Assembly (NCBI RefSeq): GCF_018918145.1
Contig: NZ_JAHLPX010000001.1
Location: 124,001-188,000, forward strand
Direction: 5' to 3'
Origin: Anaerotignum sp. MSJ-24
GTDB taxonomy: Bacteria > Bacillota > Clostridia > Lachnospirales > Anaerotignaceae
DNA: 64,000 bases
The notes under the pieces are model-generated. The model was not told the DNA's origin. It did no database searches and saw nothing but the letters and a program-made list of their open reading frames with translations. Shown one piece after another: positions 35,467-44,012 of the stretch; position 1 is the first letter of the stretch, and each line of letters opens with the position of its first letter. Both the position numbers and the translations under genes were made by a program.

Positions 35467-36009
35467 TTACTCTGACACAGGTCTTTCCTGTGCTCCTTCA
35501 GCACCGACTGCGTTTAATGCCTCGCTAATAATATCTGTTTTTGCATCTGACCAAGGATAGTTTTCCGATTCAAAGCCGGCTGACTCCATAAGCTCCTTAC
35601 CGCTTTCACCTGTAAGTGCCTGTGCGGTATTTACCGCAAGCATAAGCTGTTCGTTTATTTCCGCAAGCTTATCGGAATCCTGTTCACTGAGCCATTCGGC
35701 AACAACCTGTTTTGTTTCATTTGTATTCATTGTCGTGTCTATGCTCCAATCAAGAAGCTCTGCACCGAAAGGAACGGCTTTGAGCGAGCTTCCGGCTGTA
35801 CCGACCTCCATATTGTCTCTTATATCCACAAGTACGGAAATAAGCTTTTCTTCGTCCTCTGCATTAATATCTGCCGCATCGGAGGCTGTGTCCGTTGTTT
35901 CTGTCTTTGAACTGTCAGTCGTTGATGTATCCGATTTTGCACAGGCGGAAAGTGCCATTGCCGATACCGCCATTAAAACAATAATATTCTGCTTAATTGA
36001 TTTCTTCAT
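35467..36009 (-). CDS. Small lipoprotein of unknown function
   Basis: A 180-residue exported protein. The signal sequence MKKSIKQNIIVLMAVSAMAL ends in the lipobox LSAC, followed by a Ser/Thr/Asp linker. The mature part is helical and acidic (LAEINEQLMLAVNTAQALTG) with no motif I recognise. The start at 36009 follows GGGAG; a seven-residue longer form is less likely. Confidence 0.65.
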   Translation of the reverse strand: MKKSIKQNIIVLMAVSAMALSACAKSDTSTTDSSKTETTDTASDAADINAEDEEKLISVLVDIRDNMEVGTAGSSLKAVPFGAELLDWSIDTTMNTNETKQVVAEWLSEQDSDKLAEINEQLMLAVNTAQALTGESGKELMESAGFESENYPWSDAKTDIISEALNAVGAEGAQERPVSE

Positions 36010-36216
36010 ATTTAACACTCCCTTTATCATTTTTAGGAATATACTTAATTTATGTACTCATATTATACAGCTTTATTTTTCCGTATCAATATAAGTCGGC
36101 AATTTGAAATATTTTCTTAAGATATTTTTCATTTATATTCAGCTTTGGCAAGTATTGATTATATTTATACCGTATGATACATTAATATTACAGTTTTTTA
36201 TTAAGGAGGAACACAA

Positions 36217-37239
36217 ATGAAAAAATTTTTAGCGGTATTGACAGCATCAATACTCACTGTTTCATCGGCAACTGCTGTTTTTGCGGCAGACAATGCTACT
36301 GATTACACAGAGGCACTCACTTATGTAACAGAAAACAAGATAATGGTCGGCGATGACAAGGGCGAATTCAACGGAGATGCGGAGATAACACTTGAACAGG
36401 TATTACAGGTGCTTTATACTCTTTGCGAAAAACCTAATTTAGGAAAAGACACAGCTAAGTTCGAAAACATCGATGGCACATGGTTTGAAGCAGCCGTTGA
36501 CTGGGCACAGGAAGCCGGAATTATTGAAAACGGCACAGTATTCAATACCGGTTCATTGGTTACAGGCAATGACGCAAAAGCTGTATTTGAAAAATATAAA
36601 GAATACCTTCATATTAAATTAGACACAGAAAAGCTCACAGCTATCGGTGATAAGGCTTTAACAAGAAATGATTTTGCAACCGTTATTTTTAACTATTCAA
36701 AAGAAACAAAACAGATTGAAATGAACGCAAAGGACTATATTGCCGCAAATTCCGACAAATGGTTCTTAACGGGAAAAACAGAATACACTGTTCAGGCAAT
36801 GACAGTATCAAAGGATTATTCATTCACAAACTTCCTTGAAGGCACAGACTACACAGCAACAGACAACGGCGAAAGCGTTGTTTTAAAAGGCATAAGCGGA
36901 GAAATGTGGATGACAAAAATGTCAAAGGTTATCGCTACATATACAAAAGAAGACGGCTCACCTCTTACAGCCGATGATTTCGTAAAAGATACATTCATCA
37001 ACATAAAGGCAATTCCTTCGGCAAACACAAACTTTGCTATGTTTGTTCCGACAGAATATAAGCTTACTGTTGAAACAGCATGGGGAGATATACTTTACAC
37101 AAACAGACTTGCTGTTCCTCATTTCTACGGAGATTATCTTGTTTGCAGAGCCGGCGAAGACGGAACACCCGATTTATCGGATGTATGGGTTGTAAACGGC
37201 TTGAGCTTCAACACAACATATAACGTACCTCAGAATTGA
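36217..37239 (+). CDS. Secreted protein with N-terminal SLH-like domains
   Basis: A 340-residue exported protein with a signal peptide of about 24 residues ending in VFAA. Residues about 25-140 resemble S-layer homology repeats (TYVTENKIMVGDDKGEFNGD, WAQEAGIIENG, LVTGNDAKAVFEKY), which bind cell-wall polymers. The C-terminal ~190 residues look beta-rich and are unrecognised. Own promoter region and terminator. Probably a cell-surface protein. Confidence 0.65.
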   Translation: MKKFLAVLTASILTVSSATAVFAADNATDYTEALTYVTENKIMVGDDKGEFNGDAEITLEQVLQVLYTLCEKPNLGKDTAKFENIDGTWFEAAVDWAQEAGIIENGTVFNTGSLVTGNDAKAVFEKYKEYLHIKLDTEKLTAIGDKALTRNDFATVIFNYSKETKQIEMNAKDYIAANSDKWFLTGKTEYTVQAMTVSKDYSFTNFLEGTDYTATDNGESVVLKGISGEMWMTKMSKVIATYTKEDGSPLTADDFVKDTFINIKAIPSANTNFAMFVPTEYKLTVETAWGDILYTNRLAVPHFYGDYLVCRAGEDGTPDLSDVWVVNGLSFNTTYNVPQN

Positions 37240-37253
37240 TTTGATTAACACAG

Positions 37254-37288
37254 AACTCCCTATCCGAAACGGACAGGGAGTTTTTTTC
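37254..37288 (+). terminator. Terminator of the SLH-like gene
   Basis: AACTCCCTATCCG pairs with CGGACAGGGAGTT around AAA, then a T run. Confidence 0.85.
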
Positions 37289-37298
37289 ACGGCTTATT

Positions 37299-38471
37299 TT
37301 ATTTACTGAATATTCCGCTTTCTTTTATTGCTTTTGCGGCCTCTTTTATTTCTTCAACGGAATGAGTGAGCGCAAGACGTGCATAGCCTTCTCCGTCCTC
37401 GCCAAAGGCAGAACCGGGAGTTACAATAACGCCTGTCTTTTCCATTAAATCCATAACAAAATCGTTTGATGATTTGTATTTTTCGGGTATTCTTGTCCAC
37501 ATGAACATACTGCCTGTGCTGAGCTTTACGGGCCAGCCGGCTTCGCCGAATTCTTTGCTTAATACTTCACGACGGCGGCGGTATTCTTCTCTGTTATTGA
37601 TGATATTGTCCATCGGTGAGTTAAGAGCGGCAACAGCGGCATACTGCACCGGAAGGAATACACCGTAGTCAATCTGCGAACGAAGCTTTTTGAATTCGGA
37701 AATAATCTGTTTGTTTCCGATACAGAAGGATATTCTTGCACCTGTCAGATTATATGCCTTTGAAAGTGAGTTGAACTCAACACCGACCTCTTTTGCACCT
37801 TCAAATGCAAGGAACGATGTTCCTTCATAGCCGTCAAAGGTCATTTCGGAATAAGCATTGTCATGTATAACGATTACGTTATATTTCTTTGCCCATGCAA
37901 TAAGTTTAGGATAAAACTCCGGTCTTACTGCCGCCGAAACAGGATTTGCGGGATATGAAACGAGTATAGCCTTTGCTTTGTATGCAATATCTTCGGGAAT
38001 GGAATCAAGGTCAAGCTCATAGTTATTCTCTTCCTTAAGATGATAATATTCGATATGTGCGCCCGAAAGGAACGGCCCTATCTCGAAAATAGGATAACAT
38101 GGTGCAGGAACAAGGCAAACATCATCAGGGTTGAAAAGTGTAAGTCCGATGTGAGCAAGTCCTTCCTGTGAACCGTTTACGGAAGTGATTTCGTCAGCCT
38201 CAAGGTCAACACCGTAACGGCGTTTGTACCAGCCGATTACCGCTTCTGTAAGCTCGGGAATATCTGCGATTGCATATTTGAATTTTGCAGGATCATGGGC
38301 AGCCTCCAAAAGTGCCTCCATAGACGCCTTTTCGGGCACAAAGTCCGGTGTTCCTACAGAAAAATCGTATACCTTTTTTCCTTCTTTTATTAATTCTCTT
38401 TTCTTTTCATTAAGAACAGTGAAAATACCGTCCTTAAAATGGTTCATTCTGTCAGCGAATTTAATTTCCAT
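37299..38471 (-). CDS. Class I/II PLP aminotransferase
   Basis: A 390-residue aminotransferase related to the LL-diaminopimelate/aspartate group. VYDFSVGTPDFVPEKASMEA, VNGSQEGLAHIGLTLFNP, VSYPANPVSAAVRPEFY, VIHDNAYSEMTFDG and FNSLSKAYNLTGARISF (Schiff-base Lys in LSK) are visible. The NPVSA loop replaces the usual NPTGA, a variant seen in some LL-DAP-aminotransferase-like proteins. Substrate uncertain. Confidence 0.8.
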   Translation of the reverse strand: MEIKFADRMNHFKDGIFTVLNEKKRELIKEGKKVYDFSVGTPDFVPEKASMEALLEAAHDPAKFKYAIADIPELTEAVIGWYKRRYGVDLEADEITSVNGSQEGLAHIGLTLFNPDDVCLVPAPCYPIFEIGPFLSGAHIEYYHLKEENNYELDLDSIPEDIAYKAKAILVSYPANPVSAAVRPEFYPKLIAWAKKYNVIVIHDNAYSEMTFDGYEGTSFLAFEGAKEVGVEFNSLSKAYNLTGARISFCIGNKQIISEFKKLRSQIDYGVFLPVQYAAVAALNSPMDNIINNREEYRRRREVLSKEFGEAGWPVKLSTGSMFMWTRIPEKYKSSNDFVMDLMEKTGVIVTPGSAFGEDGEGYARLALTHSVEEIKEAAKAIKESGIFSK

Positions 38472-38521
38472 GGTATCTCTCCTCCCTTTAGGTTAATTCT
38501 ACCACAAAAGAGGACAAAATG

Positions 38522-39601
38522 CTATATTGCTTTTATCCAATATCCCATATTCTCCGAATTTTTTATAGGCATAAATTCGTCAAAACCGTTTTTTGCGGCC
38601 GACAAATCGGTTATTTCTCCGGCAACGGCAACATAGCTCTTTTCCTTATCCTTTCCGAAAAGTATGTGGCCGCCCTTTGCTGCCCTGTATCGCAGATATG
38701 TATTTCTCAAAATTCCGAGCGGTATATCCGTTGTATATGCCTCACGATAACCGAGCTTTATCCATTGGCGGAAATCGTCGGTTATAAGATGCTCATGGGT
38801 GGCAAACAGGCTGTTATCCTTTTCGTTTTTCTCATTGTCGGCCGATACCGTTTTTTTATCCGAAACAGGCTCGTCATTGAGTATTTCGTTTTTATCAATT
38901 ATACCCATTTCGTCCAAAAGCTCCAGCTCACGACGGAATTTTCTTGCTATATCACGAAATGTATCATGCGGAGAAATTACCGCATTATCATAAAACGGCA
39001 TATTCGGCGGAATTTCAGACACAGCTTCCGCCGCCGTTATTTTGGCGTTCTGTTCGGCATTTTCGACCGTTGTTTCAATTTCGGATATTTCTTCATTTGG
39101 ACAGCTTTCTTCTGCCTCGGCATTTTCTGCTTCGGTTAAATATGTATCAGCCGATAATTCTTTGGTTTCGGTCGGTTCGGCGGTATATTTTCTGCCGTTT
39201 TCATATATTTCAAGAGAATATTTATATTCAAATGTATTTGAAACAAAGCCGTCGAGAATTATATTCTCCGGCATATGGCTTTTGCAGACAGCGGCGGCAC
39301 TTATGTCCTCAAACATTATTCCGCTTCCGAACATATTCTGCGGATCGAATTTGGTTTCGAGAATGCCGTTTTGCCCTTTGAGCTTAAGCTCTCCGGCAAA
39401 GACAGCCGCACTCTGCTTTATTCCCGGAGCAATAAGATAAAGCTTAAAGCAGGAAGAGCCGACAGTACCTATTTTTCCGACATAAGCATAAAGCCTGCCC
39501 TTTCCGTTTATTATCTCCATATCACAGCTTCCGTTTATATTCTGAAATCCGTTTTTGCCCGTAAGCAGAACAAAAACTCTGTTGTATTTCCTGTTTACCA
39601 T
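38522..39601 (-). CDS. Protein of unknown function with two conserved-looking ends
   Basis: A 359-residue cytoplasmic-type protein, no signal or membrane segment. The N-terminal ~130 residues look like a beta domain (NGKGRLYAYVGKIGT, SCFKLYLIAPG). A long acidic low-complexity linker runs about 140-260. The C-terminal ~90 residues are compact (LITDDFRQWIKLGYREAY, GHILFGKDKEKSYVAVAGEI). The layout recalls Lachnospiraceae DUF6128-type proteins, but I cannot confirm it. GGAGGG precedes the ATG. Confidence 0.6.
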   Translation of the reverse strand: MVNRKYNRVFVLLTGKNGFQNINGSCDMEIINGKGRLYAYVGKIGTVGSSCFKLYLIAPGIKQSAAVFAGELKLKGQNGILETKFDPQNMFGSGIMFEDISAAAVCKSHMPENIILDGFVSNTFEYKYSLEIYENGRKYTAEPTETKELSADTYLTEAENAEAEESCPNEEISEIETTVENAEQNAKITAAEAVSEIPPNMPFYDNAVISPHDTFRDIARKFRRELELLDEMGIIDKNEILNDEPVSDKKTVSADNEKNEKDNSLFATHEHLITDDFRQWIKLGYREAYTTDIPLGILRNTYLRYRAAKGGHILFGKDKEKSYVAVAGEITDLSAAKNGFDEFMPIKNSENMGYWIKAI

Positions 39602-39658
39602 ATTTATCCCTCCTTAGTGGAATATATATGGCTTATCCGGTTTTATTAGAACAGAAAA

Positions 39659-40339
39659 TTAATCTATATCAAATTTGATTGTGCTTGTGTCCTCATAATC
39701 CAGTATGGAATCCTCATCAATCATATGGAATTTAAGCTTGATTGACTCGATGTCTTCAATACCGCTCTTATTAAGGCTTGCCTTAAGGAAGGTCATATCT
39801 GTGATAACCTTTTTGCCGGAATCGACTGAGCATGAGAATACGGGAGATATTTCTTCACCGTTTACATATACATTTTTGGCTGTAAAGCGATAATCCGTAT
39901 CCGAATTGTTTTCGATAATAAGGTTTACCTTCTGACCGCCAAGGCTTGCTTTTTCAACACCTGTGAAGGTTATTTTTATGTCGTTGTCGTTGTAAATAAC
40001 CTTTCTTGTTCCTCTTATGTCATCGTCCTTATCGTCTTTATCGTTCTTTGAGCTGCTTGAGCTTTTTGATGATTTAAGGGAAACGGTGTTTGTTGAATCG
40101 TCCCAGCTTACCTCTTTGTCAACTGCCTCTGCAACGGCTCTGATGGGAAGGTATGTTGTGCCGTCATAAATAAACGGTTCCTTGTCGGTTATAAGCGTAT
40201 CGCCGTCAATTTTTATGCTTATGTTTCTGAATGTAACGGGAATGCTGAAATTTCCGGAACGGGCAAATGCTGTTGTAACTCCTCCGACTGCTATTGTTGC
40301 GACAACCGCACCGGCAACAAAATCCTTAAAGCTTTTCAT
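39659..40339 (-). CDS. Secreted stalk-domain (copper amine oxidase-like) protein
   Basis: A 226-residue exported protein. After a signal/anchor helix (residues about 8-26) comes one stalk module: PFIYDGTTYLPIRAVAEAVD followed by VSWDDSTNTVSL. A Ser/Lys/Asp linker (about 90-108) leads to a beta-rich domain with KITFTGVEKASLGGQKVNLI. Likely at the cell surface. Upstream is the unknown 359-residue gene's partner position: the two are 57 bases apart on the same strand. Confidence 0.7.
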   Translation of the reverse strand: MKSFKDFVAGAVVATIAVGGVTTAFARSGNFSIPVTFRNISIKIDGDTLITDKEPFIYDGTTYLPIRAVAEAVDKEVSWDDSTNTVSLKSSKSSSSSKNDKDDKDDDIRGTRKVIYNDNDIKITFTGVEKASLGGQKVNLIIENNSDTDYRFTAKNVYVNGEEISPVFSCSVDSGKKVITDMTFLKASLNKSGIEDIESIKLKFHMIDEDSILDYEDTSTIKFDID

Positions 40340-40452
40340 AATTAAATACCACCTTATTCTTAAATATTTTATTGTTTAAAATCAATAAATGAATTTTATT
40401 ACAGTGTTAAGTAAAATTCAATTTACAATTTACTTACTTTTGTATAAAAAAG

Positions 40453-40490
40453 AACCGTAGTTACAAGACTGAATAAATGTAACTACGGTA
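40453..40490 (-). terminator. Terminator of the MIF-like gene
   Basis: ACCGTAGTTACA pairs with TGTAACTACGGT; the minus-strand side continues into TTCTTTTTTATAC. Confidence 0.8.
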
Positions 40491-40498
40491 ATATATTT

Positions 40499-40846
40499 TT
40501 ATTCTGTAAGCTTTCCGCCAAGTCCCCATTGGTTGACAGGAATAAATGTTATTATAACACGATCGCTCGGAATGTCGGTTTCCGCTGTGATAAGCTCCGT
40601 CATTGAGTTGGTGAATATTTCGGCAGATTCCGAGCTTATTTCCTTATAAACCATAAGTGTGACAACTGCAGTATGCTCCGAATGCGAACCTCTCAAATAT
40701 ATATGTGCATTATCCTCTACAACGGCAGAAAGCCATTTGTCACGCTTGCCAAGCTCATTGATGAGTATATCGGCTGAGTCCTTTGTTAATTTGTCTTTCT
40801 GAAGGTCCGTAAGAGGAAAATTTGTTTTAATACTAATCTGCGGCAT
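40499..40846 (-). CDS. Tautomerase/MIF-superfamily protein
   Basis: A 115-residue protein resembling macrophage migration inhibitory factor / D-dopachrome tautomerase. It starts MPQISIKTNFPLT, so Pro1 would become the catalytic N-terminal base after Met removal; DRVIITFIPVNQWGLGG matches the conserved C-terminal part. It could act as a phenylpyruvate-type tautomerase. The start at 40846 is required to expose Pro1 and has AAGGAG eight bases upstream. Confidence 0.8.
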   Translation of the reverse strand: MPQISIKTNFPLTDLQKDKLTKDSADILINELGKRDKWLSAVVEDNAHIYLRGSHSEHTAVVTLMVYKEISSESAEIFTNSMTELITAETDIPSDRVIITFIPVNQWGLGGKLTE

Positions 40847-40862
40847 AATTAAGACTCCTTTT

Positions 40863-41945
40863 TTAATTCGTACCAATCATAACAATTTCCTTAACAGCTT
40901 CTTTTACGGTTGACGATGAAACATTGTTTTCGCTGTCCAATGTTCCGTTTATATATACGGTTTCCTTTGTTACCTGCTGTGTACCGTCCGAGCCCTGCTG
41001 AACGACCTTTCGATAGCTCTTGCTCTTTGTGTTATCATACTGATATTCGGTTTCCTTAGGTATTGTTTCGGTTTCCGTAGTTGTTACCGTTGCTTTTACG
41101 TTGATAAGCGGTTTTGTCTGTCTTACGGTAAGCTCTTCGCCTACATATATATTCGGTGTTGAATTAAGCTTAGGATTAAGCTCATATACTTCCTGCAATG
41201 TCATACCGTAGCTGCTGGCGATATACTGGAGATATTCACCGGATTTAACAGTATGTGTTGCCGTAACCGTTTCACCGGCTGTTATTTTGTTTTCTGCCGC
41301 TTCAACGGTCATTACCGTTGATGTATCAACAAACTGAGTTACTATCTGGACGTCCTCGGAATACGAAATGGAAACATTTTCAACACCTTCGGGAGTATAT
41401 TTGTCATTAAGATACTGGAGCACCGTATTTGCAGCTTCCTGATTCGGGAGTGTAACAATTACGTTTCCGTTGACCGCAATGGCATATGCCTCTATATTAT
41501 AAGCAACCGTATCACGGAGCTTTGTGAACATTGCCTCCGGTGCAACTGCCTGTGTTTTTGCAGATACATGAACGCCTTTAAGCTTTATATCATCCATAAT
41601 CTGCACGTTTGTACCGACCTGTTCGGTAATAAGCGCCGTAACATTATTGGTGATGTCTGTTTCGGTGATTTTTCTTGTATTGATAACACCGGCACTTTCG
41701 CCGTTGACCAGAACCTCACTGCCGTTGCGTCGTGTCGCAAAGCCGATTATACAGGCAAGTATAAGCACGACAACTGCCGCAAGTATGGCAAGCATGCGAC
41801 GACGTTTATCCATATAAAACAGTTTTTTCTTTCTCTTTTTTCGCTGATTATTATTATCCGTATTTGCGGAATTATTTCTTGCTCCTCTCGCAGAACCGGT
41901 TGAACGGCTCTGTCTTGACGAAGATCTTCGTTTTCTCTCTTCCAT
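40863..41945 (-). CDS. Cell-wall protein with LysM and G5 domains, no catalytic domain
   Basis: A 360-residue single-pass membrane protein. A basic, Ser-rich cytoplasmic start precedes one helix near residues 41-60. A beta/alpha region then carries VNGNVIVTLPNQEAANTVLQ. A LysM domain (HTVKSGEYLQYIASSYGMTL) binds peptidoglycan, and a G5 domain (about 275-360) ends at the C-terminus. Clostridial proteins with this order normally continue into an M23 peptidase or 3D domain; here translation stops at IVMIGTN. The start at 41945 follows AAGGATG. Confidence 0.75.
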   Translation of the reverse strand: MEERKRRSSSRQSRSTGSARGARNNSANTDNNNQRKKRKKKLFYMDKRRRMLAILAAVVVLILACIIGFATRRNGSEVLVNGESAGVINTRKITETDITNNVTALITEQVGTNVQIMDDIKLKGVHVSAKTQAVAPEAMFTKLRDTVAYNIEAYAIAVNGNVIVTLPNQEAANTVLQYLNDKYTPEGVENVSISYSEDVQIVTQFVDTSTVMTVEAAENKITAGETVTATHTVKSGEYLQYIASSYGMTLQEVYELNPKLNSTPNIYVGEELTVRQTKPLINVKATVTTTETETIPKETEYQYDNTKSKSYRKVVQQGSDGTQQVTKETVYINGTLDSENNVSSSTVKEAVKEIVMIGTN

Positions 41946-42094
41946 TAGACCACATCCTTCAGATGATTTTTTCATTTATTTTATAACATTTATTTTAGCC
42001 TATCAAAAGAGAATAATCAAGAATTGTAAGATATATTTAAATATTTTATCGAAATAAAGTTTATGCTTAAGCATATTCCTACAAATTCATTTTA

Positions 42095-42246
42095 CGGCTT
42101 TACAAGTCGCAAGGTTGCTTAGTTCGATTTGATACAGAGTTTTAAATTAAATAATATCTTCCCGAAAATCATTTGTTAAAATGATTTTCAATAAAGTTTA
42201 GGTTCACCCTTTTTAAAGGGTGATGGGGTATGGGGCAAAGCCCCAT
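42095..42246 (+). repeat. Dispersed multi-hairpin repeat element, copy 1
   Basis: Fills most of the 309-bp gap between the LysM-G5 gene and gntR. Parts in order: CGGCTTTACAAGTCGCAA (42095-42112, exact copy at 50629-50646); hairpin GAAAATCAT/ATGATTTTC (42164-42189); AAAGTTTAGGT; hairpin CACCCT/AGGGTG; hairpin GGGGC/GCCCC (to 42246). Related copies lie at 46792-46843 and, inverted, 57245-57345. Confidence 0.65.
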
Positions 42247-42254
42247 AGCTTCAA

Positions 42255-42926
42255 TCAATAATGCAGTGACTTAAGTATTTCGTTTGCCTGCTCAACGATA
42301 TGCTCCTTGCTTATCTTCTTTGCCTTAGCGGAATCTCTGCTTTCAAGTGCCGCAATAAGGTCGATATGCTGCTGGCTCGGAACATTGATGTTCTTAAGCA
42401 GTCTTAAATATGCAATTCTGTAACGATAAATCTGTATTGATATATTGCTTATTATCTGAACAAGCTTTTCATTCTCTGTTGCATTGAAAATAATATCATG
42501 GAACTTTGTATCGCAGTCAAGTGCGTCCTTTGAATCCCCTCTTTCAAATGCCTCAACAAAGCCTCTGTGTGCCTCTCTAAGCTCGTTAATCTGCTTTGAG
42601 GTGATGTTTTCTGCGGCAAGACCTGCGGCAAGCTCCTCAAGAACCTTCCTTATCTCAAGAACATTTTTGATGTCCTTTTCGCTCATATCCTTAACCTGTG
42701 CGCCTCTTCTGGGAATAAGATCGACAAGGTTTTCAATCTGGAGCATTCTTAAAGCCTCTCTGATAGGTGTACGGCTTACGCCAAGCTCTTCAGCAAGCTG
42801 GTTTTCAAGAAGTCTTTCGCCGGGCTTAAGTCTGCCTGTAAGTATTCCGTCCTTAAGTGTGTTGAACACAACATCCCTCAAAGGAAGATATTCGTTTTCT
42901 GCAATTTTTACTTTATATTCACTCAT
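42255..42926 (-). CDS. GntR-family regulator, FadR/FCD subfamily
   Basis: A 223-residue metabolite-sensing repressor. The N-terminal winged helix shows GRLKPGERLLENQLAEELG, then VSRTPIREALRMLQIENLV; the FCD ligand domain shows IRKVLEELAAGLAAENI, DTKFHDIIF and AYLRLLKNI, with His residues likely binding metal and effector. It is 37 bases downstream of ispE on the same strand. Two TTGTATACAA-like sites in the ispE promoter fit its family's operator type, so autoregulation together with ispE is likely. Confidence 0.88.
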   Translation of the reverse strand: MSEYKVKIAENEYLPLRDVVFNTLKDGILTGRLKPGERLLENQLAEELGVSRTPIREALRMLQIENLVDLIPRRGAQVKDMSEKDIKNVLEIRKVLEELAAGLAAENITSKQINELREAHRGFVEAFERGDSKDALDCDTKFHDIIFNATENEKLVQIISNISIQIYRYRIAYLRLLKNINVPSQQHIDLIAALESRDSAKAKKISKEHIVEQANEILKSLHY

Positions 42927-42963
42927 TATTTTACCCCCATCAATTTAAGTAATTTCTTAATCC

Positions 42964-43830
42964 TTATATATTGAAAATTTTTGTTATATGCACATCTCGT
43001 ATGTTAAACGTCTTTTTGACATTGTCTGCCGCTTTCTGTGCTGTTTCCTTATCCTTGAATATGCCATAGGCTGTCGGGCCACTTCCGCTCATAAGCACAC
43101 CGACCGCACCCATATCCGAAAGCATTTTTTTGATATCGCCTATCATCGGACACATAGGTATAGAGGCATTTTCAAGCACATTGGAAAGCTTTGAGGCAAC
43201 TGCGTTTATATCGGATTTCTTTATTGCATCTATCATGCCTTCCGTATCCGGATGGGAATATCCGTCGATTGCATCAATCGCCTTATAGACCGCCGCGGTT
43301 GACATACCGACTGCCGGTTTGGCAAGCACAATCCATGCTTCGGGACAGGCAGGAAGTCTTGTAAGAATTTCTCCTCTGCCTTCTGCCAATGCCGTTCCGC
43401 GCATAAGGCAATAAGGAACATCACTGCCAAGCTCCAGCGCAATAGCCGCAAGCTCCTCTCTCTTTATTTTGAGATTGTAGAGTATGTTCATGGCATAAAG
43501 CACTGCCGCACAATCCGCACTTCCTCCGGCAAGACCGGCCGCAACGGGAATGGTCTTTTTAAGCTCGATAAACACACCTCCGGGTATATCATATCTTTCC
43601 TTTATGACCTCCGCCGCTTTATATGCAAGGTTTCTGTTATCGGTCGGCAGCCATTCGAGATTGGTTTTTATTTTAATAACAGGCTTTTCTATCTTTTTTA
43701 CAAACACTTTGTCATAAAGCTCCACAGTCTGCATAATCATTCTCAGCTCATGATAGCCGTCCGGTCGTTTGCCTGTGACATCAAGCGTGAGATTGATCTT
43801 TGCCCTTGCTTTGACACTGATATAATCCAT
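42964..43830 (-). CDS. ispE: 4-diphosphocytidyl-2-C-methyl-D-erythritol kinase IspE
   Basis: A 288-residue GHMP kinase, fourth step of the non-mevalonate isoprenoid pathway. ARAKINLTLDVTGKRPDGYH is the opening, VAAGLAGGSADCAAVLYAMN the ATP-binding glycine loop, and VLMSGSGPTAYGIF the third GHMP motif. The ATG at 43830 follows GGAGG at five bases. It is co-transcribed with gntR. Confidence 0.95.
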   Translation of the reverse strand: MDYISVKARAKINLTLDVTGKRPDGYHELRMIMQTVELYDKVFVKKIEKPVIKIKTNLEWLPTDNRNLAYKAAEVIKERYDIPGGVFIELKKTIPVAAGLAGGSADCAAVLYAMNILYNLKIKREELAAIALELGSDVPYCLMRGTALAEGRGEILTRLPACPEAWIVLAKPAVGMSTAAVYKAIDAIDGYSHPDTEGMIDAIKKSDINAVASKLSNVLENASIPMCPMIGDIKKMLSDMGAVGVLMSGSGPTAYGIFKDKETAQKAADNVKKTFNIRDVHITKIFNI

Positions 43831-43873
43831 GTTATCCTCCAATAAATTCTAAGTAAAATTTATAACGGATATT

Positions 43874-43916
43874 ATTATAAACCAATTTGTATACAAAGAA
43901 CAAGTATTGCATACAA
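43874..43916 (-). promoter_or_regulatory. ispE-gntR promoter with two GntR-type operators
   Basis: Minus-strand -35 TTGTTC (43898-43903), 18-base spacer and -10 TATAAT (43874-43879). A perfect 12-bp palindrome TTTGTATACAAA (43886-43897) sits inside the spacer and a second site TTGCATACAA (43907-43916) overlaps the upstream side. Centres are 20 bp apart, two helical turns. Confidence 0.7.
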
Positions 43917-43982
43917 AAAACCTTACACAGAAATAAATTAACAAACATTATTTCATTTGTTGAAATTGTCAAATATACGTAA

Positions 43983-44007
43983 AAAAAGACGGTAAAAACC
44001 GTCTTTT
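43983..44007 (-). terminator. Terminator of the EamA gene
   Basis: AAAGACGGT pairs with ACCGTCTTT around AAAA; on the minus strand seven T follow. Confidence 0.85.
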
Positions 44008-44012
44008 CCCTA

